From: Streptomyces blattellae
Lineage (GTDB): Bacteria > Actinomycetota > Actinomycetes > Streptomycetales > Streptomycetaceae
DNA: 64,000 nt
Assembly: GCF_009709555.1 (NCBI RefSeq)
Contig: NZ_WJBG01000213.1
Coordinates: 106,817-170,816, forward strand
Direction of reading: 5' to 3'
The translations under genes were made by a program, and so were the position numbers. The notes below the pieces were generated by a model that saw only the letters and a program-made list of their open reading frames with translations, was not told where the DNA came from and searched no databases. Below, in pieces: positions 51,799-60,679 of the stretch (within the stretch, counting starts at the first letter, position 1; every line of letters starts with the position of its first letter).

Positions 51799-54024
51799 TC
51801 AGATGAGCAGGTCGACGTCGTCGGGCGGGGCGGGTGCGGAAGCGGCCGGCGTCCGCTCCTGTGCCCGTACCTGCTTGACCAGCTGATGTTCGACGAAGTA
51901 GGCGAAAGAGGCGTAGCCGCGCCAGATGCGGCGCCATTCCTGCTGGACGGCCGCGTCGCCGGAGTGGCGCCGCACGTCGTCGAGGTAGGAGACGATGATG
52001 TCGGCCGACTGCCGGGCGTGTCCGGCGGAGAAGTTGTCGATCGACAGATGCGCCTCCTCGTAGGAGACGTCGAACTTGTGGCGGCGCAGCTTCTGTATCT
52101 CGTGGAGCCGCATTTCCCCCAGACCGAACATCTCGATGCCCAGGTTGTAGCCGAGGATCTCGTTGTAGAACGTGTCGGGGAAGAGCGACAGGCAGACCTG
52201 ATGGATGGAGAACCCGTAGAGGTGGTCGGGGAGGTCTCCCTGTTCGAGGAATTCCGGCTGCCGGATGTGCGGCAGGTGGATGTCCATGCTGGCGAGGACC
52301 TGGTGGATCAGCGTGATGTGGTTCTTGGTGACGTCGCCGCGGCCCATTTCGTCGGCGTAGATCCCGAACAGCATGGCGTCGCTCTGCCGGTGGTTGCGAC
52401 CGAGGTTGCCGATGCGGTGCGCCCAGCTGCCGTCGATGAGGCTGCCGAGTGCGAAGGTTGTCTGCTCGAAGATGACCTCGTCGCGGTCGGGGATCTCGGT
52501 GAGCGGCTGGTAGGGGTCGACGAGCTTGTCCCAGTAGACGCGCTCGACGCGCTCCATGAGCCCCTCGGGCGTGTAGTCGAAGTACTCGGCGTTGGTGAGC
52601 CGTCCGCCGGCGCCGTGCGTGAAGAGGATTTCCGCGTCGGTGAGGCCCGCCTCGGCCCGGTCCCGGGCGGTGGCCAGGATGTGGGGGTACTGCTCGACGT
52701 TGACGACGCGGTGGAACAACCGCCGGTCGTCCAGCCCGCTTTCGGCGTCGGCGATGACGACGTCCTCAGGTGCGGTGCGGCGCAGGGCCTCGGCCCAGGC
52801 GTCGGCCCGGTCGTCTCCCGCGGTGTTGGCGGCGAAGTCGAGATCGGCGGGTTCGCCGGCTTCGACGGCGTGCGCCCATGCCGTGAAGGTGGCCGCCTCG
52901 CGCTCGTCGAAGATGCCGAACATCGGGCCGCCGAACTTGATGGACTTCAGGAACCGGCAGGTTCCGTCACGGCCGGGCCTCAGCTGCCGCGAGGCTCGGA
53001 ATTCGGCGATGAACGCGGCCAGGTCGACGGGTTCGGAGCCGAGCCAGTCGGACAGCAGCCGGTCGCCCATGCGGACGCTGCGGTGCTGGCGGCCGGCGAA
53101 CGGCGCGTGGCGGGCCACGATCTGCGCGACCCTGGCGTCCAGGGAGAGTCCCTCGTGCCAAGCGGCCAGTTCGGTGAGCAGGGCGGTGTGCTCCCGCTCC
53201 AGCCTCAGGACGAGGGCGATCGCGGCGAGCGTGCGGCGGCGGTCCGCGTCCCCGGTCGGTGACTGGTCGGTGAGCGAGAGGTAGTCGGCGAGGACGGTAC
53301 GGGCCTCCGCCTCCGGCAGGTGCGGCTCGGTGCCCAGGAGCAGGTCGTCGATGCCCAGCGCGGCCATGGCGTAGTGCACGCCGATCACTTCCGGCAGGAA
53401 GGAGGCCGGCAGCCGGGAGAGGGCGAGGTGGAAGGCGGCGTGCAGGACAGTCAGCGGGCGGGCCTCGGCCTGCCGGAGGAAGTCCGAGGCCTCGATCTCG
53501 GGCAGGTGGACACCCAGTTCGGTCAGGGCGCGTCGGCGCCGGGCCAGCTGCCCACGTTGCGGGATGCCTTCGCCCTGCAGGTGGAAGTACTGGCCGAACA
53601 GGCGGTTGACGATGACGGACGGCTGGGTGGCGGCCTGCGAGACGGTGTCGAGCCAGCAGCCGCCCAGCAGGGCGAGGGGAGCGCGTTGGCGCAGCACGAG
53701 CTCGCGCGTCTCGGGGGCGGCCTCGCGCAGCGCGAAGAGGTCCGGCGCGAGTTCGGTGCGGGTCTGCTCCAGCCACGCGGCGATGGCGTCGGCGTCTGCG
53801 CGGGGCTGCGACGGCGCTGCGGAGAGGAACGCCTCCAGGGTGCGGCGGGCGACGAGCAGCGTGGTCTCGCTCTCCTGGTCGCCGAGTAACTGCCGGAAGA
53901 TACCGGCGGGTTCCCCGGCGATGACCGCCGCGGCCTCCTCGGCGGCCTTAGGGCTGAAGTGGAAAGGGGCGCGGGGCAGCGAGGTGGTCAGGTCGGGAAG
54001 GGGGAATTCAGTGTGTGCGTTCAT
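51799..54024 (-). CDS. Haem-oxygenase-like diiron oxidase (HDO), two-domain
   Basis: A 741-residue iron-containing redox protein. The C-terminal domain (about 440-720) shows the HDO pattern: FGIYADEMGRGDVTKNH near residue 550 and HLSIDNFSAGHARQSADI near 660, supplying Glu, His and Asp iron ligands. HDOs carry out N-oxygenation, N-nitrosation and oxidative fragmentation (SznF, BesC, UndA). The N-terminal 430 residues form a helical partner domain. On this cluster it could oxidise a hydrazine or hydrazone nitrogen. The ATG overlaps the KASIII stop (ATGA). Confidence 0.85.
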   Translation of the reverse strand: MNAHTEFPLPDLTTSLPRAPFHFSPKAAEEAAAVIAGEPAGIFRQLLGDQESETTLLVARRTLEAFLSAAPSQPRADADAIAAWLEQTRTELAPDLFALREAAPETRELVLRQRAPLALLGGCWLDTVSQAATQPSVIVNRLFGQYFHLQGEGIPQRGQLARRRRALTELGVHLPEIEASDFLRQAEARPLTVLHAAFHLALSRLPASFLPEVIGVHYAMAALGIDDLLLGTEPHLPEAEARTVLADYLSLTDQSPTGDADRRRTLAAIALVLRLEREHTALLTELAAWHEGLSLDARVAQIVARHAPFAGRQHRSVRMGDRLLSDWLGSEPVDLAAFIAEFRASRQLRPGRDGTCRFLKSIKFGGPMFGIFDEREAATFTAWAHAVEAGEPADLDFAANTAGDDRADAWAEALRRTAPEDVVIADAESGLDDRRLFHRVVNVEQYPHILATARDRAEAGLTDAEILFTHGAGGRLTNAEYFDYTPEGLMERVERVYWDKLVDPYQPLTEIPDRDEVIFEQTTFALGSLIDGSWAHRIGNLGRNHRQSDAMLFGIYADEMGRGDVTKNHITLIHQVLASMDIHLPHIRQPEFLEQGDLPDHLYGFSIHQVCLSLFPDTFYNEILGYNLGIEMFGLGEMRLHEIQKLRRHKFDVSYEEAHLSIDNFSAGHARQSADIIVSYLDDVRRHSGDAAVQQEWRRIWRGYASFAYFVEHQLVKQVRAQERTPAASAPAPPDDVDLLI

Positions 54025-54992
54025 CGAAGCTCCCGGGTTTCGGTTACCGCCGCCTCGGATGTCGGTGCGGTGGGCGGCTTGCGCAGCAGCACGCCGACCC
54101 TGACGCCGGGCACGCTTGCCGCCAGCAGGTAGTGGCCGTCGTCCCGCAGCTGCCCTGCCGCGGCCCGGTCCGTGAGGTTGATGAGCGGATCGGCGGCGAA
54201 GCAGTGGCCGATGCGGGGGATGTTGTCGAGGAACAACTGCTCTTTGGTGAACCCGGCCTGCCGCTCCTTGAGCACGACGATGGGCTTGTAGAGGTTGAGG
54301 TGCAGGACACCGTCGATGTCGCCGATCTTCATGTCGGCGGCCTCGAGGATGCGTTCGTTGACCGCGCGGGCGAGGTCCGAGCTGATCTCGTTGGTCCACT
54401 CCAGGGCCCGGGGGTCCTGCGCGGAGGCCCCGGCCACGATCTCGTAGGCGTCCGGCCCCTGGGGAGCGTCGCTCACCAAGGCGGCAGCGGCGCCGTCGCT
54501 GAACAGGGCGAAGTTCTCCATCCGCACCGATTCGTCGGAGACCCGGTCGGTGGTGACGACCAGCACCGTGCGGTGGTGTCCGGCGGCCACGAGCGCCTGT
54601 GCGGTGCGCAGGCCCACCAGGAGGTTGGTGCAGCGGTTGAGGGTGATGCCGGTGAACGCAGCGTTGTCCAGGCCAAGCCCGGACATCACAGTCTCGACGA
54701 ACTTTCCGTGGGTGCGTGGGCCGCCGGGGAAACGGGTGGAGCACAGCACGAGGCAGTCGACGGACGAGGGGGCGGTCCCGGCGGCCTTCAGCGTCGCCAG
54801 ACCGCTGCGCACGGCCAGGGTCTCCAGGCTCTCGTCCGTGAGCCTGACGCTGCCCCAGCCCCACAGCGATGCCTTGGGAGGCATGCCGAACTCCCGGGCC
54901 TTGCGGGGCAGGTCCTTGACCGAGGTGTGGTCGGCCTCGGTTTCGCCGATGACGTAGCGGGGGGCGGACAGATGTACCTGTGCGACATTCAC
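54021..54992 (-). CDS. KASIII-like acyltransferase
   Basis: A 323-residue ketoacyl-ACP synthase III homologue. The nucleophile is Cys121 in ITLNRCTNLLVGLRTA, and His231 follows in GVLHLNLYKP. The expected third residue, Asn in a GNxxxAS block, is replaced: IGHCFAADPLINL has His263. KASIII variants with altered triads often transfer acyl groups to oxygen, nitrogen or sulfur instead of making carbon-carbon bonds. With the free ACP and ligase present it may transfer the hydrazine-derived acyl group. The GTG overlaps the preceding gene. Confidence 0.83.
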   Translation of the reverse strand: MNVAQVHLSAPRYVIGETEADHTSVKDLPRKAREFGMPPKASLWGWGSVRLTDESLETLAVRSGLATLKAAGTAPSSVDCLVLCSTRFPGGPRTHGKFVETVMSGLGLDNAAFTGITLNRCTNLLVGLRTAQALVAAGHHRTVLVVTTDRVSDESVRMENFALFSDGAAAALVSDAPQGPDAYEIVAGASAQDPRALEWTNEISSDLARAVNERILEAADMKIGDIDGVLHLNLYKPIVVLKERQAGFTKEQLFLDNIPRIGHCFAADPLINLTDRAAAGQLRDDGHYLLAASVPGVRVGVLLRKPPTAPTSEAAVTETRELR

Positions 54993-55858
54993 GGTGCGGA
55001 ATCACTCTCCGGGCCGGCCGGTCGGGCCGGCACCATCATCGCGTTGGCATCGGGGTACGGGACGGCTTCGGCCCCGAACCCGAAGGTGCCGAGGTCACGG
55101 ATCTCCTTCGCCGCGCGAACGACCGCACCGAGCGCGGCCCGGGACAGCGCCGAGCCGACGCTGATCCGTCGCACCCCCAGGGAACCCAGCTCAGCGACGG
55201 TCAGCGGCAGTGCGGGCGAACCCATCAGCACGTTGACCGGGCGTCCGACGGAGGAGCACACCGCTCGGATCGCGTCGGCGTCCGGCAGCGCGGGCGCGTA
55301 GAGCACATCGGCGCCGGCCTCCTCGTACGCCTTCAGTCGGCGGATGGTGTCCGGCAGATCAGGCCTGCCCTGGAAGAAGTTCTCGGCCCGCGCGGTCAAC
55401 GTGAAGGGGAAGTCGAGCTCCCTGGCTGCGGCAACGGCGGCAGCCACGCGCTCGACGGCCTCCTCCAGAGGGCGTACGGGGTCGTCGGCGCGGCCGGTGG
55501 AGTCCTCGATCGAGCCGCCGACCAGGCCCGCGGCGGCGGCACGCCGGATGGTCTCGGCGACCTCCTCGGGCGCGTCACCGAATCCGCTCTCCAGGTCCGC
55601 GGTCACCGGCAGGGTGGTGGCGGCGACGATCGACCTGGCGTTGTCGAGGACGTGCAAACGAGTGAGAGAGCCGTCGGGCAGGCCGCGGCCGTGGGCCAGG
55701 CCCGCGCCGGTGGTGGCGAGCGCGGAGAAACCGAGCCCGGTCAGGACGTGTGCGGTGCCCGCGTCCCACGGGTTGGGGACGACGAAGGGGTCGGGGCCCT
55801 CATGGAGCTTGTGGAAGGTGACGGCCCGTCGGTACTGGTCGGTGGCGGACTGGCTCAT
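54989..55858 (-). CDS. Isocitrate lyase/PEP mutase superfamily protein
   Basis: A 289-residue barrel of the PEP mutase/isocitrate lyase superfamily: FVVPNPWDAGTAHVLTGLGF, VTADLESGFGD (the DxDxGYG metal-binding equivalent), VGGSIEDSTG and LTARAENFF. The Cys-containing KKCGH loop of true isocitrate and methylisocitrate lyases is absent. It might cleave or form a small acid such as glyoxylate or oxalacetate used in the pathway; no specific reaction can be read. GAGGGAA precedes the ATG. Confidence 0.8.
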   Translation of the reverse strand: MSQSATDQYRRAVTFHKLHEGPDPFVVPNPWDAGTAHVLTGLGFSALATTGAGLAHGRGLPDGSLTRLHVLDNARSIVAATTLPVTADLESGFGDAPEEVAETIRRAAAAGLVGGSIEDSTGRADDPVRPLEEAVERVAAAVAAARELDFPFTLTARAENFFQGRPDLPDTIRRLKAYEEAGADVLYAPALPDADAIRAVCSSVGRPVNVLMGSPALPLTVAELGSLGVRRISVGSALSRAALGAVVRAAKEIRDLGTFGFGAEAVPYPDANAMMVPARPAGPESDSAP

Positions 55859-55905
55859 GGTCGTATTCCCTCTGCGGTACTCGTGAGGCAGGTGTGAGGC
55901 ACTGC

Positions 55906-56691
55906 TCAGATAACCTCAACGTGCGTGCCGCCAGGTGGATTCGCGCCACGGTCGGCGCTGAGGAGCGACCGGAGGACATCAGTGACGGCACTGGGCCGGC
56001 CATCGAAGTAGAAGTGGCCGCCGTCGGCCCAGTGCTGGGTCGGCTCGTCGGCGCATTCGCGCGTCCAGGGTTCGAGACCGTCCTCTTTGACGTGCGGGTC
56101 GTCGGCTCCGTTGATGAGGGTGACGGGCACGGACAGCGGGGCGCCCGGCCGGTAGATGTACTGCGCGACCATGCGGAAATCTGCCTTCAGATGCGGCAGC
56201 AACAGCTCCTGCAAGGCCTCGTCGACGACCACTTCGGGCGGCAGCCCGCCGAAGAAGCCCACGGCCTCGGTGAACGCACGGCCCTCCAGGCGCGCAGTCT
56301 CCACCACGCGTCTGCTGGGCAGCAGCGCGGGCGCCGAGCAGCCGGAGGCGACCAGGTGGCGGCAGTCGGGCAGGCCGCCGACACGGCGTGCGACCTCGAA
56401 GGCCAGGACCGCACCGAAGCTGTGTCCGAAGAGGACGAAGGGCCGGTCAGCGGTGGCGGCGATGGCGGCGGCCGCACCGTCGGCGAGCTCCATCACGTCA
56501 GTGGCAGAGGGTTCTTGGTATCGGGGGCCACGGCCCGGGGGGCAGACGGCGACGATCTCGGCGTCGTCTCCCATACCCCGCTGCCAGCCGAGGAACGAGC
56601 GCGGGTTTCCTCCCGCGTGGGGGAAGCAGTAGATGCGGGCAGCGCACTCGGACACTGCCGAGTCACGCAGGAACCACGGGGAAGAACTCAC
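55906..56691 (-). CDS. Type II thioesterase
   Basis: A 261-residue alpha/beta hydrolase of the TEII family: YCFPHAGGNPRSFLGW, the nucleophile motif LFGHSFGAVLAFEVAR and C-terminal GGHFYFDGR with the catalytic histidine. TEIIs remove misloaded groups from PCP and ACP domains. The NRPS lacks an integral thioesterase, so this enzyme could also release product. It is the first clearly identified gene of the operon; its GTG has no good Shine-Dalgarno. Confidence 0.9.
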   Translation of the reverse strand: MSSSPWFLRDSAVSECAARIYCFPHAGGNPRSFLGWQRGMGDDAEIVAVCPPGRGPRYQEPSATDVMELADGAAAAIAATADRPFVLFGHSFGAVLAFEVARRVGGLPDCRHLVASGCSAPALLPSRRVVETARLEGRAFTEAVGFFGGLPPEVVVDEALQELLLPHLKADFRMVAQYIYRPGAPLSVPVTLINGADDPHVKEDGLEPWTRECADEPTQHWADGGHFYFDGRPSAVTDVLRSLLSADRGANPPGGTHVEVI

Positions 56692-56724
56692 AGGAATCTA
56701 CCGATCTCTCGCACCTTGGAGCGG

Positions 56725-56925
56725 TCAGGCAGCCGACCGGGGACCGGCCACATTCCAGCCGACATCGGCGAGCGTGACAGCTCCGGTCGGCTGCGGGAAG
56801 TCCAGGAGCGGGAGTGCGCAGACCACCGGTGTTCCCGCCAGAGCACCGGTAGCAACAGCGAATCCGGCGCGGACTACAAGCGAAGGCCGTCCGGGCATAC
56901 GGGAGGGTAAAGAACTCGACAACAT
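56725..56925 (-). CDS. Possible small leader protein, unknown
   Basis: A 66-residue frame between the thioesterase and the regulator, on the operon strand, starting MLSSSLPSRMPGRPSLVV with GAGAGG 9 bases upstream of the ATG. A hydrophobic middle (AGFAVATGALAGTPVVC) could be a membrane or export segment. Third-position GC is lower than in the neighbouring genes, so it may equally be a chance frame in the promoter region. Confidence 0.3.
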   Translation of the reverse strand: MLSSSLPSRMPGRPSLVVRAGFAVATGALAGTPVVCALPLLDFPQPTGAVTLADVGWNVAGPRSAA

Positions 56926-57046
56926 GTACCCATGCCTCTCTTACCAAACGTGCACGCAGGAATCGAGGAGATTTTCCAGAGGATGGCAAGGCGGCTCGCC
57001 CAACACCAACCACTGAGGTGACCGCGGCTCGAACTGATCACTTGGT

Positions 57047-57078
57047 TTCAATCTTCCTTGCCTCGGGCCCGGATTGAA
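57047..57078. promoter_or_regulatory. Inverted repeat, candidate operator
   Basis: TTCAATC (57047) and GATTGAA (57072) form a 7-bp inverted repeat with an 18-base spacer, about 95 bases before the regulator start and in the shared region with the minus-strand operon. AT-rich sequence is scarce here, and the position suits an operator. Confidence 0.45.
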
Positions 57079-57171
57079 GTTCTAGGATGGCTCAGGTTTC
57101 CGCACCCCTGAAAGCCGAGGGATCCATTACGGAATAAAGATGTCGATAACGGACAAATGGGAGGGATGGCC

Positions 57172-58026
57172 ATGACATCAACCGAGCAGCAAAATAAGGA
57201 CATGTTGGGGCGATTTGAGAGCGAAACGGCTACGCGGCAGGAAGGGCCGGAGGGTGCGCTGCGATCCATTGCCGAACGGCTGGATGCGCTTTCTCGACTA
57301 ACCACCGACCACCTCATTGACATCAACAGTACGAAGAAGTCAATGAGTGCGTCAATTTCCGAAGAATCCCACATCGAATACCTCCACGGACTGGACGCGA
57401 TCAGCTCCGCCATCGACGACGCGCTCACCGGCGCGCAGCAGGAAATACTGACCGCGCAGCCCGATGGTCCCCGCCCGGGCCAGGTTCTGGACAACGCCCT
57501 GGAATCTGTACGTCCCCACATCGAGGCCGGGGTTACCATGCGTACGCTCTATCAGCACACTACGCGTTTCGATGAAGCGACGAAGAACTACGTGCGGACG
57601 GTCACCGATTACGGAGTAAAAGTACGGACCCTGGCAGAATTCTTCGACCGTCTCATCATCATCGACGATTCAGTGGCATTCATTTCCGCCAACGAGAGTC
57701 GAACCGTGGGACTGGCAATCAGGGAACCAGCAATCGTGCGCTTCCTCAAGGACACCTTCGAACGCTCCTGGGACCGTGCGAAGTCCTTCCCGTTCGTCCC
57801 CCTGCACGCCGCGAAGGCGGCCGACGACGTCATCCCGTCGCTGCGTGAGTCGATCAGCAGGCTCCTCATCGGCGGCTACTCAGACAAGCTAATCGCACGC
57901 CGCCTCGGCATCAGCGAACGGTCGTTGCAGGGTCATATCGCGGCGATGAAGCAACAGTTGGGGGCGAACACGCGGCTGCAGCTCGGCTATCTGCTGGGCA
58001 GGGACGAGACCACGCTCGTGCTGTGA
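57172..58026 (+). CDS. LuxR-type HTH regulator with TrmB/PLD-like sensor region
   Basis: A 284-residue regulator divergent from the whole operon. Residues 50-200 resemble the TrmB/PLD-like effector region (YLHGLDAISSAIDDALTGAQ, TLAEFFDRLIIIDDSVAFIS), and the C terminus is a LuxR/GerE helix-turn-helix (LLIGGYSDKLIARRLGISER, GHIAAMKQQLGANTR). It is the only regulator of the cluster and probably a pathway-specific activator. ATG 57172 was chosen because GGGAGGG lies six bases upstream; ATGs at 57157 and 57166 overlap that site. An IS701 copy inserted 20 bases after its stop. Confidence 0.85.
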   Translation: MTSTEQQNKDMLGRFESETATRQEGPEGALRSIAERLDALSRLTTDHLIDINSTKKSMSASISEESHIEYLHGLDAISSAIDDALTGAQQEILTAQPDGPRPGQVLDNALESVRPHIEAGVTMRTLYQHTTRFDEATKNYVRTVTDYGVKVRTLAEFFDRLIIIDDSVAFISANESRTVGLAIREPAIVRFLKDTFERSWDRAKSFPFVPLHAAKAADDVIPSLRESISRLLIGGYSDKLIARRLGISERSLQGHIAAMKQQLGANTRLQLGYLLGRDETTLVL

Positions 58027-58045
58027 GCACCATAAGGCGACGCCC

Positions 58046-59521
58046 CCGGTACTACAGCCGTGACTCGTGTCCGTGTCCGGTCGGTGGGTGACGCATTGAC
58101 CGGTTCGTGAGTACGGAGCGGGTAGTTCGGGTCTGGGCGGGCTGGTTCGATGACTTCTTCGCCGGGCTGGCGGGGGTCTTCGGGCGGGTGGAGCCGCGCC
58201 GGATGGCGATGGCGTATGTGAAGGCGCTGATCGCTCCGGTCGAGCGGAAAAACGGCTGGCAGATCGCCGAGCATGTCGGACATGCGACGCCGGACCGGGT
58301 GCAGTGGTTCCTGGCCCGATCGACCTGGTGTGCCGATCAACTCCGCGATGCACTGCGGTCGTTCGTGGTGCAGTTCCTGGCCCGCGAGGACGGGGTGCTG
58401 ATGCTGGACGAGACGGCGTTCTTGAAGAAGGGGCGGATGTCGGCCGGGGTGGCCCCGCAGTACGCCGGGATCACCGGGCAGATCGAGAACTGCCAGGTCG
58501 CGGTGTTCTGCGCGTACGCCACCGACACCGGACGGGCGCTGATCGACCGCGAGCTGTACCTGCCCGCCGCCTGGTGTGAGGACTCCGGCCGCTGTCGTGC
58601 CCAGCGCATCCCCCGTCCGCGGGCGAGGGCGGTGGTGACCAAGCCGGAGCTGGGCCGGCGCATGATCGAGCGGTGTCGGCGGGCGAGGGTTCCCTTCGGC
58701 TGGGTGGCCGCCGACAGCGCGTCTGGCCAGGACCGCAAGCTCCGCGCAGCCCTGGAGCGCCGCCGCATCCCGTATGTGATGGCCGTCCCGGTCGACGAGA
58801 CCGTGATCACCCGCGGCACCGGAAACCTGCGCGTGGATCAGTTCGCCGCCGCCGTCCCGCTCGTCTTCGAGCGCCGCTCGTGCGGGGCCGGGGCCAAGGG
58901 GCTGCGCTCCTACGACTGGGCGCTGGCCGAGGTGACCTGGCCCGGTGGCGCCGAGGGCGGTCCCCGCCGTGGCTACGTCCATCTCCTGCTGGTGCGGCGC
59001 TCGATCACCGGCCCGACCCAGATCGCCTACTTCGCCGTGCACGCCAGGGCCGGCACCCCGATCGGCGAGATCGTGCGTGTGATGGGCCTGCGCTGGAGCA
59101 TCGAAGACTGTTTTGAGACCGCGAAGTCCGACTGCGGCCTGGACCACTACGAGGTTCGCACCTGGGACGCCTGGCACCGGCACATCACCCTGTCCATGGC
59201 TGCCCGCGCCTCCCTGACCATCACCGACACCCGCACCCGCGACCTCCAGGAACCAGACGCACCCGACCAGCTGCCCACCGGGGCCGATCCGGTCGAGACG
59301 CCCGAAAAAGGGGACCATCGGGGGTTGTTGAAAAGCTGATCTGCTACACCGCCGAGGAGATCCGCCGCCTGCTCAACCGACTCCTCTGGGCCACAGCACC
59401 CCCGCCACCGGTAATCGTGATCGCCCAGTCGCGCTGGCGCCGCACCCACCAGGCGCGCGCACAACGCTGCCACTACGCCACCCGCGACAAACGAGATCGC
59501 GAGTCACGGCTGTAGTACCGG
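58046..59521 (+). mobile_element. IS701-family insertion sequence
   Basis: Perfect 22-bp terminal inverted repeats end the element: CCGGTACTACAGCCGTGACT at 58046 and its complement at 59500-59521. CCGG on both outer ends could be a 4-bp target duplication, in line with the family. The transposase gene fills the element. Confidence 0.9.
58107..59514 (+). pseudogene. IS701 transposase, frameshifted near the 3' end
   Basis: An IS701-type DDE transposase: NGWQIAEHVGHATPDRVQWF, VLMLDETAFLKKGRMSAGVA (first catalytic Asp), PFGWVAADSASGQDRKLRA (second Asp) and MGLRWSIEDCFETAKSDCGL (Glu). The main frame stops at 59339. Typical C-terminal sequence (YTAEEIRRLLN, then SRWRRTHQARAQRCHY) continues in the -1 frame to 59514. 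The shift lies at the run GAAAAAGGGG (59304-59313), which could be a base loss or a slippery -1 site. Confidence 0.85.
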
Positions 59522-59604
59522 AGGACAGGCGAATTCCCGGGGGCGCTCGTACATATGCGGGGAGGCGGGGGCGAGGACCGTCCATGTCCTGCGCTGCGCT
59601 CAGG

Positions 59605-60570
59605 TCAGCGCGTCGGCTCCACCGAGGAAGCCGTAGTGCCGTCCTGCACCGGCGGGGCAGACGGCGGCGGCGTCTGAGAAGCGCGGCCGGGGCGCAGCCG
59701 TGAAACGGCCACGCCGCCCAGGCAGACGGCGCCACCCAGGAGCGTGACCCAGCCGGGCACTTCCTCCAAGGCGATCCAAGAAATGAGAATGACGACCGCC
59801 GGCACAGCGTAGGTGGTCGCGCCCAGCCGCCCTGCGGTGGTCCGCGACAGCGCGTAGGCCCAGGTACTGAACGCCAGGGCGGTCGGGAACAAGCCCAGAT
59901 AGACGACGTTGAGGACCGCTGAGAGCGGTGCTGCGGACAGATCCGAGACGAGTTGCCCAGTGAACGGCAAACATGCGACGGTGCCGATGAGGCAGCCGAA
60001 CGTCGTCACCTGCATCGGTGTGGCATGCCGCAGCGCGGGCTTCTGCGACACCACGCCAGCCCCGTAGGCGAAGGCCGCCAGCAGGCACAGCCCCACACCC
60101 AACACCGATGACGAACCGCCGCCAGACGTGGAGAAGCCCACCACGACCGCGCCCACGAACGACACTCCCATGCCGGCAAGCAGCAGGGGCGGGAACCCTT
60201 CCTTGAGCAGCCAGCCACCCAACAGCGCGATCACCATGGGTCCGATGTTGACGACCATGGCGGCGGTGCCGGCGTCAACCTTCTGCTCGCCCCAGTTCAA
60301 CGCCACCATGTAGCACCCGAACCAGAGCACTCCGGAGCATATGATCCCGGGCCATGCCTTGCGCGGCGGTATACCGCCGCGCTTGACCAACAGAACGCAC
60401 ACCAACGCGAGGGAGCCTGCTGCAAGCCGCCCGAGGGCTAGGGCTCCGGGTTCGAAATAGTCCGCCGATGCACGAATGGACACAAAGGCCGAAGCCCATA
60501 AGACGACCGTGACCGAGGCGGCAAGCAGGGCGCCACGGTCCATTTCGGAACGCTTGCTCAATGGGTTCAT
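59605..60570 (-). CDS. EamA/DMT-family transporter
   Basis: A 321-residue drug/metabolite transporter with ten hydrophobic segments in two EamA repeats: SVTVVLWASAFVSIRA at the N terminus and YLGLFPTALAFSTWAYALSR in the second repeat. The family exports amino acids and other small metabolites. It is isolated between two insertion sequences, so it may be a leftover of the cluster's right flank or unrelated chromosomal cargo. Confidence 0.85.
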   Translation of the reverse strand: MNPLSKRSEMDRGALLAASVTVVLWASAFVSIRASADYFEPGALALGRLAAGSLALVCVLLVKRGGIPPRKAWPGIICSGVLWFGCYMVALNWGEQKVDAGTAAMVVNIGPMVIALLGGWLLKEGFPPLLLAGMGVSFVGAVVVGFSTSGGGSSSVLGVGLCLLAAFAYGAGVVSQKPALRHATPMQVTTFGCLIGTVACLPFTGQLVSDLSAAPLSAVLNVVYLGLFPTALAFSTWAYALSRTTAGRLGATTYAVPAVVILISWIALEEVPGWVTLLGGAVCLGGVAVSRLRPGRASQTPPPSAPPVQDGTTASSVEPTR

Positions 60571-60679
60571 GCGAGCGATCTAACCATGTGCAGGGGTCAT
60601 CAAACGGACCGACGCCGGATGCTGCGGATCAGTACTCCAACCTGTCTTCGCGGTACGTCCCCGGGTCACCACCCGTGCA

